Part shown: piece after piece, positions 45,852 to 55,164 of the stretch | Layout of the letters: each line of letters opens with the position of its first letter | Position numbering within the stretch: position 1 is the first letter of the stretch | Source: CAYFWF01 sp964346815 | GTDB taxonomy: Bacteria > Acidobacteriota > Aminicenantia > Aminicenantales > Aminicenantaceae | Assembly (NCBI GenBank): GCA_964346815.1 | Contig: CAYFWF010000018.1 | Location: 59,748 to 123,747 of the forward strand | Direction: 5' to 3' | DNA: 64,000 bases | Program-made: the position numbers and the translations under genes | The notes under the pieces: model-generated | Told to the model about the DNA's origin: nothing | Seen by the model: the letters and a program-made list of their open reading frames with translations, nothing else | Database searches by the model: none

Positions 45852-47978
45852 TCAATCGATTGCGATTCGTTCCATCTTCGACCCCCCCTTCTGTGAGGTG
45901 ACCACGACCTTCAAGGGGGCATTTTCTTCCACGGCGACCACCCATGTGACGGTGCGGGAGGGTCCCTTTTGTTCCACCTGAGTCGGCTCTCTCCGGGGCT
46001 GCCGCATCCAGGGCATAGGATAGCCCGGTGGATAGAAAAACCTCCGCTGTCTAGTTGGCTCACTCGGGGGGCCCGGCATCCGCTGTCCTTTGTACCCGGG
46101 AATTTCGATGGTTTCTCCGATTGCACCCAATTCTTGGAACGGAGTGCCGACCAGATGAGTGGTCTTGTTCCGGTCACCGGTCAGCCAGATCACATCCTCT
46201 CTGTTTCCTGCAAGCTGAGCACCCCGGGCGATGTGGGTTGCCAGCTTGCCCGTATTTTCGACTTCGGCTGTCACTTCGATCACCTTATATTTGCCTTTGG
46301 ATGAGCCTTTCTGGATTGTGACCTCGTCACCGTTTTGGATGGCCTTGGCTCGTTTGGCGCTGTCAGTGGTATACAAAACCCTGGTCTTCACATCGGTGAT
46401 GGTCACTTCAGGAAGAAGTCCGGCCCGGAAAAGCTCGAATTGACAGTGAATTTCACAGACGTTTCGCAGAGGTTCTCCTGGCCACGCGTTGTTGCGGTAG
46501 TTCGGGAGCCATCCTCCGATCTCTCCTTCTCCCAGCTCCGGGTGTTTGAATGTTTTCCAGTCGACGAACAATCGTCCTCCATACTTTTCGTCCTGGTATT
46601 TGAGCATCTCGCGCTGGATTTCGGTATAGTCAGCATCCTCATTGACTTCTGGGAAGCCGGGAAGATCTTTTCTGGGATTCCAGAGTTCGGTGGTCACGGC
46701 ATAGATGCCGTACTGCATGTACATCCAGTCAGAGGCCATTCCGTAGCCGTAGCGCCGGTCCTCTTCCTCGTGGTAGCTCACCCTCCAGCCTCTTGGCAGT
46801 TCGTATCCTCTCTGGACGGCGTATTTGTTCTTCGAAGTCTCTTCGAGTTCTTTTTTGAATTTATCCAGGTCTTCAGGATTCTGCCAGGCTTCCGGCACTT
46901 CTTCTCCTATGAGTTCCAGGTATTTTTTTCCCATGATGAAGTCGAAGACAGCGACATCTTTGGGGTGCAGGTTGGGATGAGGAGCGGTTCCCAGAGGTCT
47001 GTAGGTAAAACCTCCAGCAGTGTGATAGTTCTGGGCCATCAATACATTCCTGTGGTTGGTCAGAAACTCGGCGACAGCTCGTGTTTCAGGCGCTGAGAAG
47101 GGGTAATCTCCCTGGCCTCCGGCAAAGCCATCGGGCTTATACCAGCCTTCGGCAAAGTTGCGGTTGAGATCGATCCCTGCCTCGGAGTCTTCACCCCGTT
47201 TGCCGTCGCCATCATTGTCTTTATCCTCTCTGATGACGGAATATCTCTGTTTTTCGGTTTTTTCGTCTCTTCTAAGCCGTGTCATGATGCGGGGATCCTG
47301 GTCGTCGATAATGTAATTCCCTTTTGGATCTTTGTACCGGAACCGGAGGATGAGACCGTCCCCGTCGAGATCGTCATACCCGTCTTCGTTGACTTTTCCG
47401 TCTTTATCGTTGTCTTTCAGCATGCTGTTGTACCTTTGAGGTATGCCTTTTTCCAAGCTGTTGTAGACGCCGTCTGGATTGACCATCGGACAGATGTAGA
47501 AGGTTTTATCATCGACGAGTTTCTTGATTGCAGCGTCGGAATCGTATCCGGAGACCAGTTTGTCGATAGTGTACAAACAGACTTCGGTTCCCGTGAATTC
47601 ATTCCCGTGGGTGGCACCGCAGATCCAGTGTCCGGGCTTTCCCTGGTAGGGTTCCATGGGTGTGACATTTTTTACGCCTTCTTTGCGCATGTTGCGCAGT
47701 TCTACGTGGGCATCGATGGTGGTTCCGGTCTCCATATTGGAAATGACCAGCACGTAAATGGATCTTCCCATAGTGCTTTTTCCGATCTCAAGAAGCTTCG
47801 TGATGTTCGGATAGGCTTCAGCAACAGCCTTGAGGTAGTTCACCGTGCCGGTGTATCCGTGGTAGTCATCGAAGGCTATCGGAACTTTTTGTGCCGGGTA
47901 AAGAGCCGCGTTGATGATCAGGCCAACCATGAATACCACGATGGCCGATTTGAAAACCAAAAAATGGTTTCGATTCAT
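45852..47978 (-). CDS. Exported M14 zinc carboxypeptidase, larger paralogue
   Basis: 708 residues; hydrophobic N-terminus (~8-28, VFKSAIVVFMVGLIINAALY) as signal or anchor. Zinc site HWICGATHGNEFTGTEV (~113), substrate motif IDLNRNFAEGWYKPDGF (~270), third His MAQNYHTAGGF (~310), catalytic Glu AVTTELWNPRKD (~430). Acidic calcium-type loops: LKDNDKDGKVNEDGYDDLDG and EDKDNDGDGKRGEDSEAG. The C-terminus has Pro/Arg-rich linkers (RQPRREPTQVEQ) and a beta domain ending in KGGSKMERIAID. It lies 13 nt upstream of the second M14 gene; the pair probably form an operon with M24 further down. Confidence 0.88.
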   Translation of the reverse strand: MNRNHFLVFKSAIVVFMVGLIINAALYPAQKVPIAFDDYHGYTGTVNYLKAVAEAYPNITKLLEIGKSTMGRSIYVLVISNMETGTTIDAHVELRNMRKEGVKNVTPMEPYQGKPGHWICGATHGNEFTGTEVCLYTIDKLVSGYDSDAAIKKLVDDKTFYICPMVNPDGVYNSLEKGIPQRYNSMLKDNDKDGKVNEDGYDDLDGDGLILRFRYKDPKGNYIIDDQDPRIMTRLRRDEKTEKQRYSVIREDKDNDGDGKRGEDSEAGIDLNRNFAEGWYKPDGFAGGQGDYPFSAPETRAVAEFLTNHRNVLMAQNYHTAGGFTYRPLGTAPHPNLHPKDVAVFDFIMGKKYLELIGEEVPEAWQNPEDLDKFKKELEETSKNKYAVQRGYELPRGWRVSYHEEEDRRYGYGMASDWMYMQYGIYAVTTELWNPRKDLPGFPEVNEDADYTEIQREMLKYQDEKYGGRLFVDWKTFKHPELGEGEIGGWLPNYRNNAWPGEPLRNVCEIHCQFELFRAGLLPEVTITDVKTRVLYTTDSAKRAKAIQNGDEVTIQKGSSKGKYKVIEVTAEVENTGKLATHIARGAQLAGNREDVIWLTGDRNKTTHLVGTPFQELGAIGETIEIPGYKGQRMPGPPSEPTRQRRFFYPPGYPMPWMRQPRREPTQVEQKGPSRTVTWVVAVEENAPLKVVVTSQKGGSKMERIAID

Positions 47979-48126
47979 GGAATTTTCCCTCCTTGATAAG
48001 ATTTATGGAAATTTATACAGGATTGAGAAAGGTTGGCTTTGGAGGCACACATCGAAAAGTATTACATATTACAAAACGCCACGAAAATCAAAGATTTTTA
48101 TCTCGATGCCGTCCAGAATGCATAAT

Positions 48127-48200
48127 TCAATGATAGCTCTGATTGAAAGAGCGTCTGACTACGAACCAGAAGGCCGTAGGTTCGAATCCTGCCGGGCTTA
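48127..48200 (+). pseudogene. tRNA-Arg(ACG) remnant
   Basis: D-arm GCTC/GAGC, anticodon loop CTACGAA (ACG, Arg), and the T-arm GTAGG-TTCGAAT-CCTGC are all present and end in CGGGCTT plus A. The 5' acceptor strand (TCAATGA) does not pair with CGGGCTT, and the last anticodon-stem pair is a mismatch, so this is not a functional tRNA. It borders the AbiE module, as expected for an old integration site. The rest of the gap 47979-48271 shows nothing else. Confidence 0.6.
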
Positions 48201-48271
48201 GTAGTCAGAAATTCATTCAAAGTAGATAATTCTGTTTGAAGTGGCGAAGTTATTTGGCCTTTTTTGACGAT

Positions 48272-48976
48272 TCAACGGTTGAGACTATTTTTCTCTTCTA
48301 ATCGGATTTTAAGCAGGAAAACAGTCTCCTTCCTGAGATGAGTTTTAGCCCAGGCTTTCTGCTTCTCATCTAAAAGCTCGCCCATGCCGGAAAGGATGTT
48401 GCGGTCGCTGAGGGATTCAACGAATGCGATGCATTTCCTCAGATATTCTTTGAAATTCATCCCTGTCCGCCTCTCCACGATTTCCTTGTTGATTGGCCAC
48501 CGGCTCTTCAAGAAATGCCAGATGTCGTAAACATCTCGATTCGCAGTTTTTGTCCTTTCCAGAACAGCCACCAGCTTGTGAGCGAACATGTCTTCCTTTA
48601 TCATTAGTAGAACAGAGATGCCGAGATAATTCTTCAGTTCGTAGCGGGAGCCGAATACTCTTCGGTTTATCTCCACTTTGATATTCTGGGACTTTTCATC
48701 ATAGGAAATGACAAACAGCAGAGTGTGCTTTTTTTTGTGCTTTTCCTTAATGGCTCCGTATTCGCGGAGGATTTTTTCAATCTTCTCGAAAACATTGATT
48801 TCTCTGTCTCCATTCAATAGATCAAAATCAAGATCTACTGAAAAGCGGCCGAGATCGTAAAAGAAATTAGCAGCTGTCCCACCCTTGAAGCCCAGAATAG
48901 GACCGAGAGAGGTATCGGTATAGATGTCTTTCAATATCTGAAGGAGGATTGTTTTGTGAATGTTTCGATCAAACAT
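48272..48976 (-). CDS. AbiEii/AbiGii-type nucleotidyltransferase toxin
   Basis: 234 residues. FKGGTAANFFYDLGRFSVDLD (~30-50) contains the GG-T and D-x-D nucleotidyltransferase signature of the DUF1814/AbiEii family; further motifs are KEDMFAHKLVAVLER (Lys/His helix) and RDVYDIWHFLKSRW. AbiEii toxins transfer nucleotides (GTP for S. agalactiae AbiEii; tRNA 3' ends for MenT relatives) and block translation, giving phage abortive infection or plasmid-like stabilisation. It overlaps the antitoxin gene by 8 nt. Intact. Flanked by a tRNA remnant and gene debris, so horizontally acquired. Confidence 0.87.
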   Translation of the reverse strand: MFDRNIHKTILLQILKDIYTDTSLGPILGFKGGTAANFFYDLGRFSVDLDFDLLNGDREINVFEKIEKILREYGAIKEKHKKKHTLLFVISYDEKSQNIKVEINRRVFGSRYELKNYLGISVLLMIKEDMFAHKLVAVLERTKTANRDVYDIWHFLKSRWPINKEIVERRTGMNFKEYLRKCIAFVESLSDRNILSGMGELLDEKQKAWAKTHLRKETVFLLKIRLEEKNSLNR

Positions 48977-49547
48977 GTTTCGTTAGTTCATGATACGAAT
49001 TCAGTCTTTTTGCCATCGCCTTATTGTTATATATAGGGACCATTTCAAAACATACATCCCAGTCTATGGATGACAAATTGTCGAAATGATAATTCTTGTT
49101 CAGATATATCGTGTCCAGGAAAGCCCTTTCTCTGGATGCAATGTAGTAGTTTCCTTTTTTCTCTACATTGAGTGAGTTTGTCAGAATAACGTCTTTTATC
49201 CGGCGAAAGACATAGGTCTGACCATCGCAGGAAATCTCGCGGCTCAAGTAACTGACAACAAAGATCTGGTCATAATGCTGGAATACAATGCCTTCCCTGG
49301 ACAAAACGGTTTCCAAGCTGATATAGGCTGGAGTGAATATTTTATTTGCCAGTTCCAGCTTGTTGTAATTTTTATCCTTGGCGTAGATACCTTTGCGGAT
49401 TGGATAAAGCTTGCCCATCTTCGTATAGCGATACACTCGCTTTTTAATCAGTTCGACATCGGTTTCGTTCCAAATCAAAGAAAGTTCCTTGAATGTAAAA
49501 ACGGTATTATTTGAACGAAGCAGAGTGGAGAGATAATCTTTTTCCAT
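48969..49547 (-). CDS. AbiEi-type antitoxin / transcriptional repressor
   Basis: 192 residues. The N-terminal winged helix (~14-60, VFTFKELSLIWNETDVELIKKRVYRYTKMGKLYPIRKGIYA) matches AbiEi DNA-binding domains, and the C-terminal part (ISLETVLSREGIV through ERAFLDTIYL) is the domain that neutralises AbiEii in this type IV system. It is translated just ahead of the toxin with an 8-nt overlap. The inverted repeat at 49563-49580 next to its promoter is the likely autorepression site. Confidence 0.85.
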   Translation of the reverse strand: MEKDYLSTLLRSNNTVFTFKELSLIWNETDVELIKKRVYRYTKMGKLYPIRKGIYAKDKNYNKLELANKIFTPAYISLETVLSREGIVFQHYDQIFVVSYLSREISCDGQTYVFRRIKDVILTNSLNVEKKGNYYIASRERAFLDTIYLNKNYHFDNLSSIDWDVCFEMVPIYNNKAMAKRLNSYHELTKHV

Positions 49548-49562
49548 CTTTATGAACCCAAG

Positions 49563-49612
49563 GTACCCAAAACTGGGTACATTTAGTTTAAATTATTAAA
49601 TATAAATGTCAA
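49563..49612 (-). promoter_or_regulatory. Promoter and operator of the AbiE toxin-antitoxin operon
   Basis: On the minus strand TTGACA (49612-49607), 16 nt, TAAACT (49590-49585) form a promoter. Just downstream, over the expected start site, is the perfect inverted repeat GTACCC (49563-49568) / GGGTAC (49575-49580) with a 6-nt spacer, 16 nt before the antitoxin ATG. This placement fits repression by AbiEi. Confidence 0.6.
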
Positions 49613-49653
49613 GCCAAATTTAAAGATTAAAGAAGACTCTCCTTCTCCTTCGG

Positions 49654-49767
49654 CTAAAGCTCCATGCCGAGCTGCTGATACATACCTAGTGCATCAAAAT
49701 CTTCCCATACCTCGACCATTTTACCATTCTCAAAGCGGATGAAGGAGCCTATCTGAAAGGATCTTGT
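49654..49767 (-). pseudogene. C-terminal remnant of a SnoaL/ester-cyclase-like gene
   Basis: The minus strand encodes ~37 residues including IGSFIRFENGKMVEVWEDF and DALGMYQQLGMEL before a TAG. This is the characteristic C-terminus of SnoaL-like/polyketide-cyclase proteins. A TAA lies directly upstream in frame, so the rest of the gene is gone. The remaining gap to 50167 holds the aro promoter and leader only. Confidence 0.6.
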
Positions 49768-49965
49768 TTATACTGTACGAGATACCAAAGCCAAGCTGGA
49801 ATAATCTGGGAACCGCGGTATCACACTCGGCAAATATGTTCCCGGTTACAAATGAGTCGAGTGTTTAGGAAACGGGCAAATCCAGACATACTGATATTGC
49901 CGCTCTTTCCCTTCATAACCGGTTGCTTCATTTTGTTATATTATTTTGTCAGCTGCAAGTATTTC

Positions 49966-50140
49966 TTGACATATGAGACAGTTTATGATTACATAGATTT
50001 TTAAAATGAAAGTAACCGCAGGAATCCAGAAGCACACACCTTACTCCTACGGCTACTTATATTTTGGGCGCTAGCCGCCCAATAACCTATCAACCCGCCC
50101 CATTATCCCAACCAAAAAAAGAAGTCCGCACAGCTTCTTT
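49966..50140 (+). promoter_or_regulatory. Putative promoter and leader of the aro operon
   Basis: TTGACA (49966-49971), 17 nt, TTACAT (49989-49994) is a possible promoter with a weak -10. The ~165-nt leader has two hairpins: TTGGGCG/CGCCCAA (50064-50070 with 50076-50082) and AAAGAAG/CTTCTTT (50118-50124 with 50134-50140). They could act as attenuator or pause structures, but no leader peptide rich in Phe/Tyr/Trp is visible. Confidence 0.35.
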
Positions 50141-50167
50141 CATTCCGCAAGGTGTGAGGTGTTTCGG

Positions 50168-50980
50168 ATGCAAAATATTAAATTGGCATCGCTAAAAGCC
50201 CAAACGAAGACAATCATAGAGGTCGGCCCTGTGAAATTCGGCCAAGACTTTGTCGTTATCGCTGGTCCGTGCAGTGTCGAAAGCGAGAATCAAACCCTCG
50301 AGATCGCTCGAGCCGTGAAAAGCTCAGGCGCTCACATGCTCCGGGGAGGGGCCTTCAAACCCAGGACATCTCCATACAATTTCCAAGGCCTTGGGCTGAA
50401 AGGGCTGAAGATCCTGGAGAAAGCCCGGGAGACCTCCGGTTTGCCTGTCGTTTCGGAGGTCCTCGACACCAGAGACGTGTCCTGGATGTGCGAATACGTC
50501 GATCTGCTCCAAATCGGAGCCCGGAACATGCAGAATTTTTCCCTCCTCAAAGAAGTGGGCAAGATCCAAACGCCGGTTCTTCTCAAGCGTGGAATGTACT
50601 CCACCATTTCCGAATGGCTGAACTGTGCCGAATACATACTTAGCGAAGGCAATCCCCATGTCATTCTGTGCGAGAGAGGAATCAGGACTTTTGAAACCTA
50701 CACCAGAAATACCCTTGACCTCAGTGCCGTTTCTGCCATGAAGGAACTAACCCATCTTCCCGTTATCGTGGACCCCACACACAGCACGGGAAGAACCAGC
50801 CTCATCCTGCCGATGAGCCTGGCGGCGGTTGCGGCCGGAGCTGACGGATTGATCGTCGAGGTCCACAACAATCCGGCTCTTGCCCTGAGCGACAAAGATC
50901 AAGCTCTGACTCCATACCAATTTTCGGAGCTAATTGGCAGAGTCATGAATCTCAGAGCCTTTATGGAGAACACATATTGA
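50168..50980 (+). CDS. aroF: 3-deoxy-7-phosphoheptulonate synthase (DAHP synthase, type I-beta)
   Basis: 270 residues from ATG 50168 (GAGG upstream; GTG 50159 is possible). [19 protein letters not shown] (~30) and [21 protein letters not shown] (~55) form the PEP/E4P and metal site (Cys of GPCS, Arg and Lys of FKPRTSP); [39 protein letters not shown] and [11 protein letters not shown] complete it. The short form without an extra regulatory domain is type I-beta (AroF/KDOPS-like). Commits PEP and erythrose-4-phosphate to the shikimate pathway. First gene of a continuous eight-gene aro operon. Confidence 0.95.
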   Translation: MQNIKLASLKAQTKTIIEVGPVKFGQDFVVIAGPCSVESENQTLEIARAVKSSGAHMLRGGAFKPRTSPYNFQGLGLKGLKILEKARETSGLPVVSEVLDTRDVSWMCEYVDLLQIGARNMQNFSLLKEVGKIQTPVLLKRGMYSTISEWLNCAEYILSEGNPHVILCERGIRTFETYTRNTLDLSAVSAMKELTHLPVIVDPTHSTGRTSLILPMSLAAVAAGADGLIVEVHNNPALALSDKDQALTPYQFSELIGRVMNLRAFMENTY

Positions 50981-52005
50981 GACGATTGGAAGTTCTGACC
51001 TCCGTTGGTGACTGCAAGATTTCCATAAACGATACTGCTGCCAGGCTGATGGAATATGTCCCCCAAGGAAAAACAGCGGTTGTTACCGATCGAAACGTAA
51101 GACGAATGCACGCCGGTGTCTTCGAACATTTTGAAGTCATCGAGATCGAACCCGGCGAAAATTCGAAGACGCTGGATACAGTGCAGCAGGTGTACAGAGA
51201 ACTACTCGCCCTGGAGATGGACCGTTCTTCCTTCATCATCGGCATGGGAGGGGGTATGGTCTGTGATATTGCAGGCTTTTGTGCATCCACATACATGAGG
51301 GGCATCGGATTCGGCTTCGTGCCCACAACGCTCCTGGCTCAGGTGGATGCGAGCATTGGAGGCAAAAACGGTGTCAATCTCGACGGTTTCAAAAACATCG
51401 TCGGCGTTTTTAACCAGCCGCAGTTTGTGCTTGTCGATTTCGATTTTTTGAAAACACTGCCCGAGCGAGAGCGAAGCTGCGGTATCGCCGAAATCGTCAA
51501 ACATGCTTTGATCAAGAGCCAATCCCTGTTTGAGAGCCTGGAAAGAAAAGGGAGAGAACTGGCTGCCCTCCGAAGCGATGTCCTGGAAAGAGCGGTGACC
51601 GGCTCTCTCGAAATCAAATCCCAAATCGTCGCCGCTGATGCGAAGGAAAAGGGTGAGAGACGGCTCCTGAATTTTGGCCACACTCTGGGCCATGCCATCG
51701 AAGCATCTTCAGGACTCAAACATGGGGAGGCCGTCAGCTTGGGGATCGTCTTTGCCTTGAAAATTTCTGAGGCAAAGGGGATGATCACCCGGGAGGAAAA
51801 CCAGAGGATCCAAAGACTTCTGGAAGTATTGGAGCTTCCCACGAATCTGTCATTCAATAAAGAAATCGTGATAAAAACCATAAAAAAAGATAAAAAGCGC
51901 CAATCTGAAGAAGTTCATTTCGTGCTTTTATCCGGAATCGGGAAGGCGGAAATCATAAGAATGCCATTCACGGAATTGGAGGAGTTTATCCATGATTTGT
52001 GTTAG
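50977..52005 (+). CDS. aroB: 3-dehydroquinate synthase
   Basis: 342 residues. TTG start overlaps the previous stop by 4 nt. [19 protein letters not shown] (NAD-binding Gly-rich stretch and catalytic region, ~88), [19 protein letters not shown] (~112), [13 protein letters not shown] (Lys/His), [17 protein letters not shown] with the zinc His (~230) and [13 protein letters not shown] with the second His are all present. Converts DAHP to 3-dehydroquinate using Zn and NAD+. Its length is typical of AroB and nothing is missing. Confidence 0.95.
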   Translation: MRRLEVLTSVGDCKISINDTAARLMEYVPQGKTAVVTDRNVRRMHAGVFEHFEVIEIEPGENSKTLDTVQQVYRELLALEMDRSSFIIGMGGGMVCDIAGFCASTYMRGIGFGFVPTTLLAQVDASIGGKNGVNLDGFKNIVGVFNQPQFVLVDFDFLKTLPERERSCGIAEIVKHALIKSQSLFESLERKGRELAALRSDVLERAVTGSLEIKSQIVAADAKEKGERRLLNFGHTLGHAIEASSGLKHGEAVSLGIVFALKISEAKGMITREENQRIQRLLEVLELPTNLSFNKEIVIKTIKKDKKRQSEEVHFVLLSGIGKAEIIRMPFTELEEFIHDLC

Positions 52006-52630
52006 CCTCGCCGAAAAATCGGTCCGGGAATGTCTTGTTTCTCTAAAGGGAGTGGAATTTGCTGAGATCAGGATGGACAAAATCGAGGATATTTCGTCTG
52101 GAACCCCTGCAATCTTTTCCAACCATCCCCGTCTGATTGCCACATACAGGCCCGGAAAAAGGAATGAAGACGAAAGATGTTCAGCCCTGAGGGATGCCAT
52201 CGAAGCAGGGGCGGCTTATGTGGACATCGAGCTTGATATGGATGATTCCTACAAGAACAGGATCATCCAGAAGGCCCGCGAAAAAAACTGCAAGGTGATC
52301 ATCTCCTACCATAATCGGGACAAAATACCGGAAAGAGCCGAACTGGAACATATCGTGGACTGGTGTTTCGATTCCGGAGCGTACATAGCCAAAATTGCCT
52401 GCAGGGTGAATACCTTGAGGGACAATGCCAGGATCCTCGGCCTGCTTAATGATGCCAGGCCGGTGGTGGTGGTGGGGATGGGACGGAAAGGCCGGATCAC
52501 GCGCATCGCAGCTCCCCTCCTGGGCAGTCCGTTCACCTACGCCTCTCTCGCTCCGGGCAGGGAGACGGCAGAGGGACAGATCGACTGGAAGTCCATGAAG
52601 GAGATTTATCAGAGATTGAACAATGTCTGA
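51992..52630 (+). CDS. aroD: Type I 3-dehydroquinate dehydratase
   Basis: 212 residues, overlapping aroB by 14 nt. The class I barrel shows EIRMDKIEDI, LIATYRPGKR, YVDIELDMDDS, VIISYHNRDKIPE with the catalytic His, and YIAKIACRVNT with the Schiff-base Lys (~130), then VVVGMGRKGRITRI and SPFTYASLAPGRETAEGQ near the end. Dehydrates 3-dehydroquinate to 3-dehydroshikimate. Slightly short for AroD but complete across the active site. Confidence 0.93.
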   Translation: MICVSLAEKSVRECLVSLKGVEFAEIRMDKIEDISSGTPAIFSNHPRLIATYRPGKRNEDERCSALRDAIEAGAAYVDIELDMDDSYKNRIIQKAREKNCKVIISYHNRDKIPERAELEHIVDWCFDSGAYIAKIACRVNTLRDNARILGLLNDARPVVVVGMGRKGRITRIAAPLLGSPFTYASLAPGRETAEGQIDWKSMKEIYQRLNNV

Positions 52631-53930
52631 GCAAAAGATTTTCGCTGTTGTGGGAAGTCCCATTCTTCACAGCCGGAGCCCCTTTCTTTTCCATTGCTTT
52701 TTCAAAGAATTGGGTATGGAAGCCGCATACACCCGGCTTCTCGCCGATAACGCAGAACAGGCCGTTGTGACCGCCAAGGCCATAGGACTGGACGGATTCA
52801 ACATCACCTCTCCCTTCAAAAAAGACGTGATTTCATTTCTGGATGTCGTACGGGAGCCGGCTCTCAAAGCCGATGCTGTCAATTGTGCTGTCCGCGAGAA
52901 CAGCGGGATTGTAGGATACAACACGGATACGGCAGGAGCGGTCCGGGCTCTTCGAAAAAACGGAATCCGGCTCAAGGGCAGGAAGATCGTTATACTGGGT
53001 GCGGGAGGTGCTGCCCGCGCAGCGGCCGTAGGTTTCATAGAAGCCGAAGCCGAAAGCGTGACGCTGGTCAACCGCACCCGGGAGCGGGCAAGGCAGGCAT
53101 CTGAATGTCTGGGCTGCGAATACGAGCACCTGGCCAAACTGAAAGAGCTCCTCGCCCGCAGCGACATCCTGGTCTCCTGCGTTCCCTCTGTCTCAGAGCT
53201 GGTGGGATTGTCAGACCTCAGGCAAAATCTTATGGTCATGGATGCCAACTACAGAGAGTCCCGGCTCCTGTCCATGGCTTCGAAAAAAGGCTGCCGCATC
53301 ATCTCCGGCCTGGATTGGCTTCTCTACCAGGCCCTGCCCTGTTTTGAGCTCTTTACACACCAGAAAATTCCCCGACATGCCGAGAAAAGAATCGGAGAGT
53401 TGCTCGCGACAACACCGGAGACAGAAAAATCCAGCATCGCCCTCATCGGATTCATGGGATCGGGAAAAACCCATGCAGGCAGAGCATTGGCGGCAAAAAC
53501 AGCGAGACCGTTTATCGATACGGATGAGGTCATCGAGGAAAAGGTGGGAATGTCCATACCGGACTTATTCCAGGAGAAAGGAGAAGACTTCTTCCGGCAG
53601 CTCGAGAAATCCGTGATCGCACGTGTTTTGTCGGATTCGGGACAAAGCGTCATCTCTTTTGGAGGAGGCTGTGTGCTCGATCCCGAAAACCGGGATCTTA
53701 TACGAAAGCACTGCTTATCCATCTGGCTTTGGGTGACACCTGAAACGGCGCTGAAACGGATGGATCTAACCTCCCGGCCGCTCTTGAACGTTCCCCAGGC
53801 TAGAGAAAAAGCCTCCTTGATGTTCGAGCAGAGAAAATTTCTGTATGCCCAGACAGCCGACCTGGTGATCGACACTGGGACCGGAGATGATGATCAAGTA
53901 GCCCGGAGGATCGTCGATGAAATGGATTAG
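52623..53930 (+). CDS. aroE/aroK: Bifunctional shikimate dehydrogenase / shikimate kinase (AroE-AroK fusion)
   Basis: 435 residues. Residues ~1-262 are AroE: SPILHSRSPFLFHCFF (shikimate site), FNITSPFKKDVISFL with catalytic Lys, VGYNTDTAGAVRALR with Asp, ILGAGGAARAAAVGF (NADP site). Residues ~268-435 are a shikimate kinase: IALIGFMGSGKTHAGRAL (Walker A), IDTDEVIEEKVG, FRQLEKSVIARVL, VISFGGGCVLD, and MDLTSRPLL (lid Arg). The kinase half starts with no stop or internal RBS after TPETEKSS, so it is a true fusion of two consecutive pathway steps. Overlaps aroD by 8 nt and aroA by 14 nt. Confidence 0.93.
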   Translation: MSEQKIFAVVGSPILHSRSPFLFHCFFKELGMEAAYTRLLADNAEQAVVTAKAIGLDGFNITSPFKKDVISFLDVVREPALKADAVNCAVRENSGIVGYNTDTAGAVRALRKNGIRLKGRKIVILGAGGAARAAAVGFIEAEAESVTLVNRTRERARQASECLGCEYEHLAKLKELLARSDILVSCVPSVSELVGLSDLRQNLMVMDANYRESRLLSMASKKGCRIISGLDWLLYQALPCFELFTHQKIPRHAEKRIGELLATTPETEKSSIALIGFMGSGKTHAGRALAAKTARPFIDTDEVIEEKVGMSIPDLFQEKGEDFFRQLEKSVIARVLSDSGQSVISFGGGCVLDPENRDLIRKHCLSIWLWVTPETALKRMDLTSRPLLNVPQAREKASLMFEQRKFLYAQTADLVIDTGTGDDDQVARRIVDEMD

Positions 53931-55164
53931 GCCATCCCGGATCAGCGGTACGGTCGAGGCACCGTCCTCGAAGAGTTTGATGCTCAGAGCCACGGCCATG
54001 GCTCTTCTCAGCCGCGGCCAATCACGGATCAATAATCCTTCTCACTGTGATGATGCCTTGGCCGGACTCAGAGTGGCCGGACAGCTGGGCGCCGGGATCG
54101 AACGAAAAGCCGGGTCCGCCATCATCCAAGGAGGCCGCTTCATCAAAAGCACACATTTGGACTGCGGGGAATCGGGCCTCTGCATGCGGATGTTTGCACC
54201 CATATCGGCCTTGGGCAAAGAAAAGATGGTTCTGACCGGAAGAGGATCGCTTTTGTCAAGGCCCATGGATTTGGTGGAGAAGCCACTCCGCCGGCTGGGA
54301 GCGGACTGCCGGACGAACGGCGGCTTTCCTCCCATAGAATTGCAGGGTCCTCTCCGGAGCGGAACAACCGCTGTCGACGGATCTCTCAGCTCCCAGTTCC
54401 TGACCGGCCTCCTGATCGCCCTTCCCCTCTGCAGAGGGGAATCCCAGGTCGCCGTCCGGAAACTCAAGAGCAGGCCCTATGTCGCCATGACCCTGGCTCT
54501 TCAATCTCATTTTGGTGTTTCCATCTCCGCGCCGGAGAGCCTCGACTGCTTTATCATCAAGGGGCCTCAATCTTACTCCTGCACCACCTACGATGTGGAA
54601 GGAGACTGGTCCGGAGCGGCGTTTCTAATGGTGGCCGGGGCGGTCAACGGGAAAATCACCGTCCTGAATTTGAAGCTCCGGTCCACTCAAGCCGACAAAG
54701 CCATTCTGGAGGTCCTGGAGAGTGCAGGGGCAAGGATCAGCACAGCGAAGGATGCGGTCACCGTCGAGAAGAACAGGCTTCATAGCTTCAAATTCGATGC
54801 ATCGGATGCTCCCGATCTTTTCCCTCCTCTTGTCGCCCTGGCCTGCTCATGCGAGGGCAAAAGCGTTATCAGGGGAGTGGAGAGGCTGAAGCACAAAGAA
54901 AGTGACCGGGCCGATGCTCTTTTTTCGGTTTTTTCAGAAATGGGAGCCAAAATCGATATGAGCCATGATAGAATCACGGTCCAGGGGACCAGATTGAGCG
55001 GGGGTACCGTGCAGTCCTTTGGCGATCACCGGATAGCGATGGCCGCAGCCCTGGCCGGGTTAAATTCGGAAGAAGGAGTACGGATTGCAGGCTGGCAGTG
55101 TGTCAGCAAATCCTATCCAGTGTTTTTTGACGATCTCGAGTCCGTAGGAGGAAATCTCGAATGA
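53917..55164 (+). CDS. aroA: EPSP synthase (3-phosphoshikimate 1-carboxyvinyltransferase)
   Basis: 415 residues. SGTVEAPSSKSLMLRATAMALLSRG (substrate Lys and Ser, ~10-34), ESGLCMRMFAPISAL, LTGRGSLLSRPMDLV, SSQFLTGLLIALPLC, VEGDWSGAAFLMVAGAV and RLKHKESDRADALF are family landmarks; the C-terminal FGDHRIAMAAALAGL completes the active site. Transfers enolpyruvate from PEP to shikimate-3-phosphate. Full length and intact. It begins inside the aroE-aroK stop region. Confidence 0.95.
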   Translation: MKWIRPSRISGTVEAPSSKSLMLRATAMALLSRGQSRINNPSHCDDALAGLRVAGQLGAGIERKAGSAIIQGGRFIKSTHLDCGESGLCMRMFAPISALGKEKMVLTGRGSLLSRPMDLVEKPLRRLGADCRTNGGFPPIELQGPLRSGTTAVDGSLSSQFLTGLLIALPLCRGESQVAVRKLKSRPYVAMTLALQSHFGVSISAPESLDCFIIKGPQSYSCTTYDVEGDWSGAAFLMVAGAVNGKITVLNLKLRSTQADKAILEVLESAGARISTAKDAVTVEKNRLHSFKFDASDAPDLFPPLVALACSCEGKSVIRGVERLKHKESDRADALFSVFSEMGAKIDMSHDRITVQGTRLSGGTVQSFGDHRIAMAAALAGLNSEEGVRIAGWQCVSKSYPVFFDDLESVGGNLE

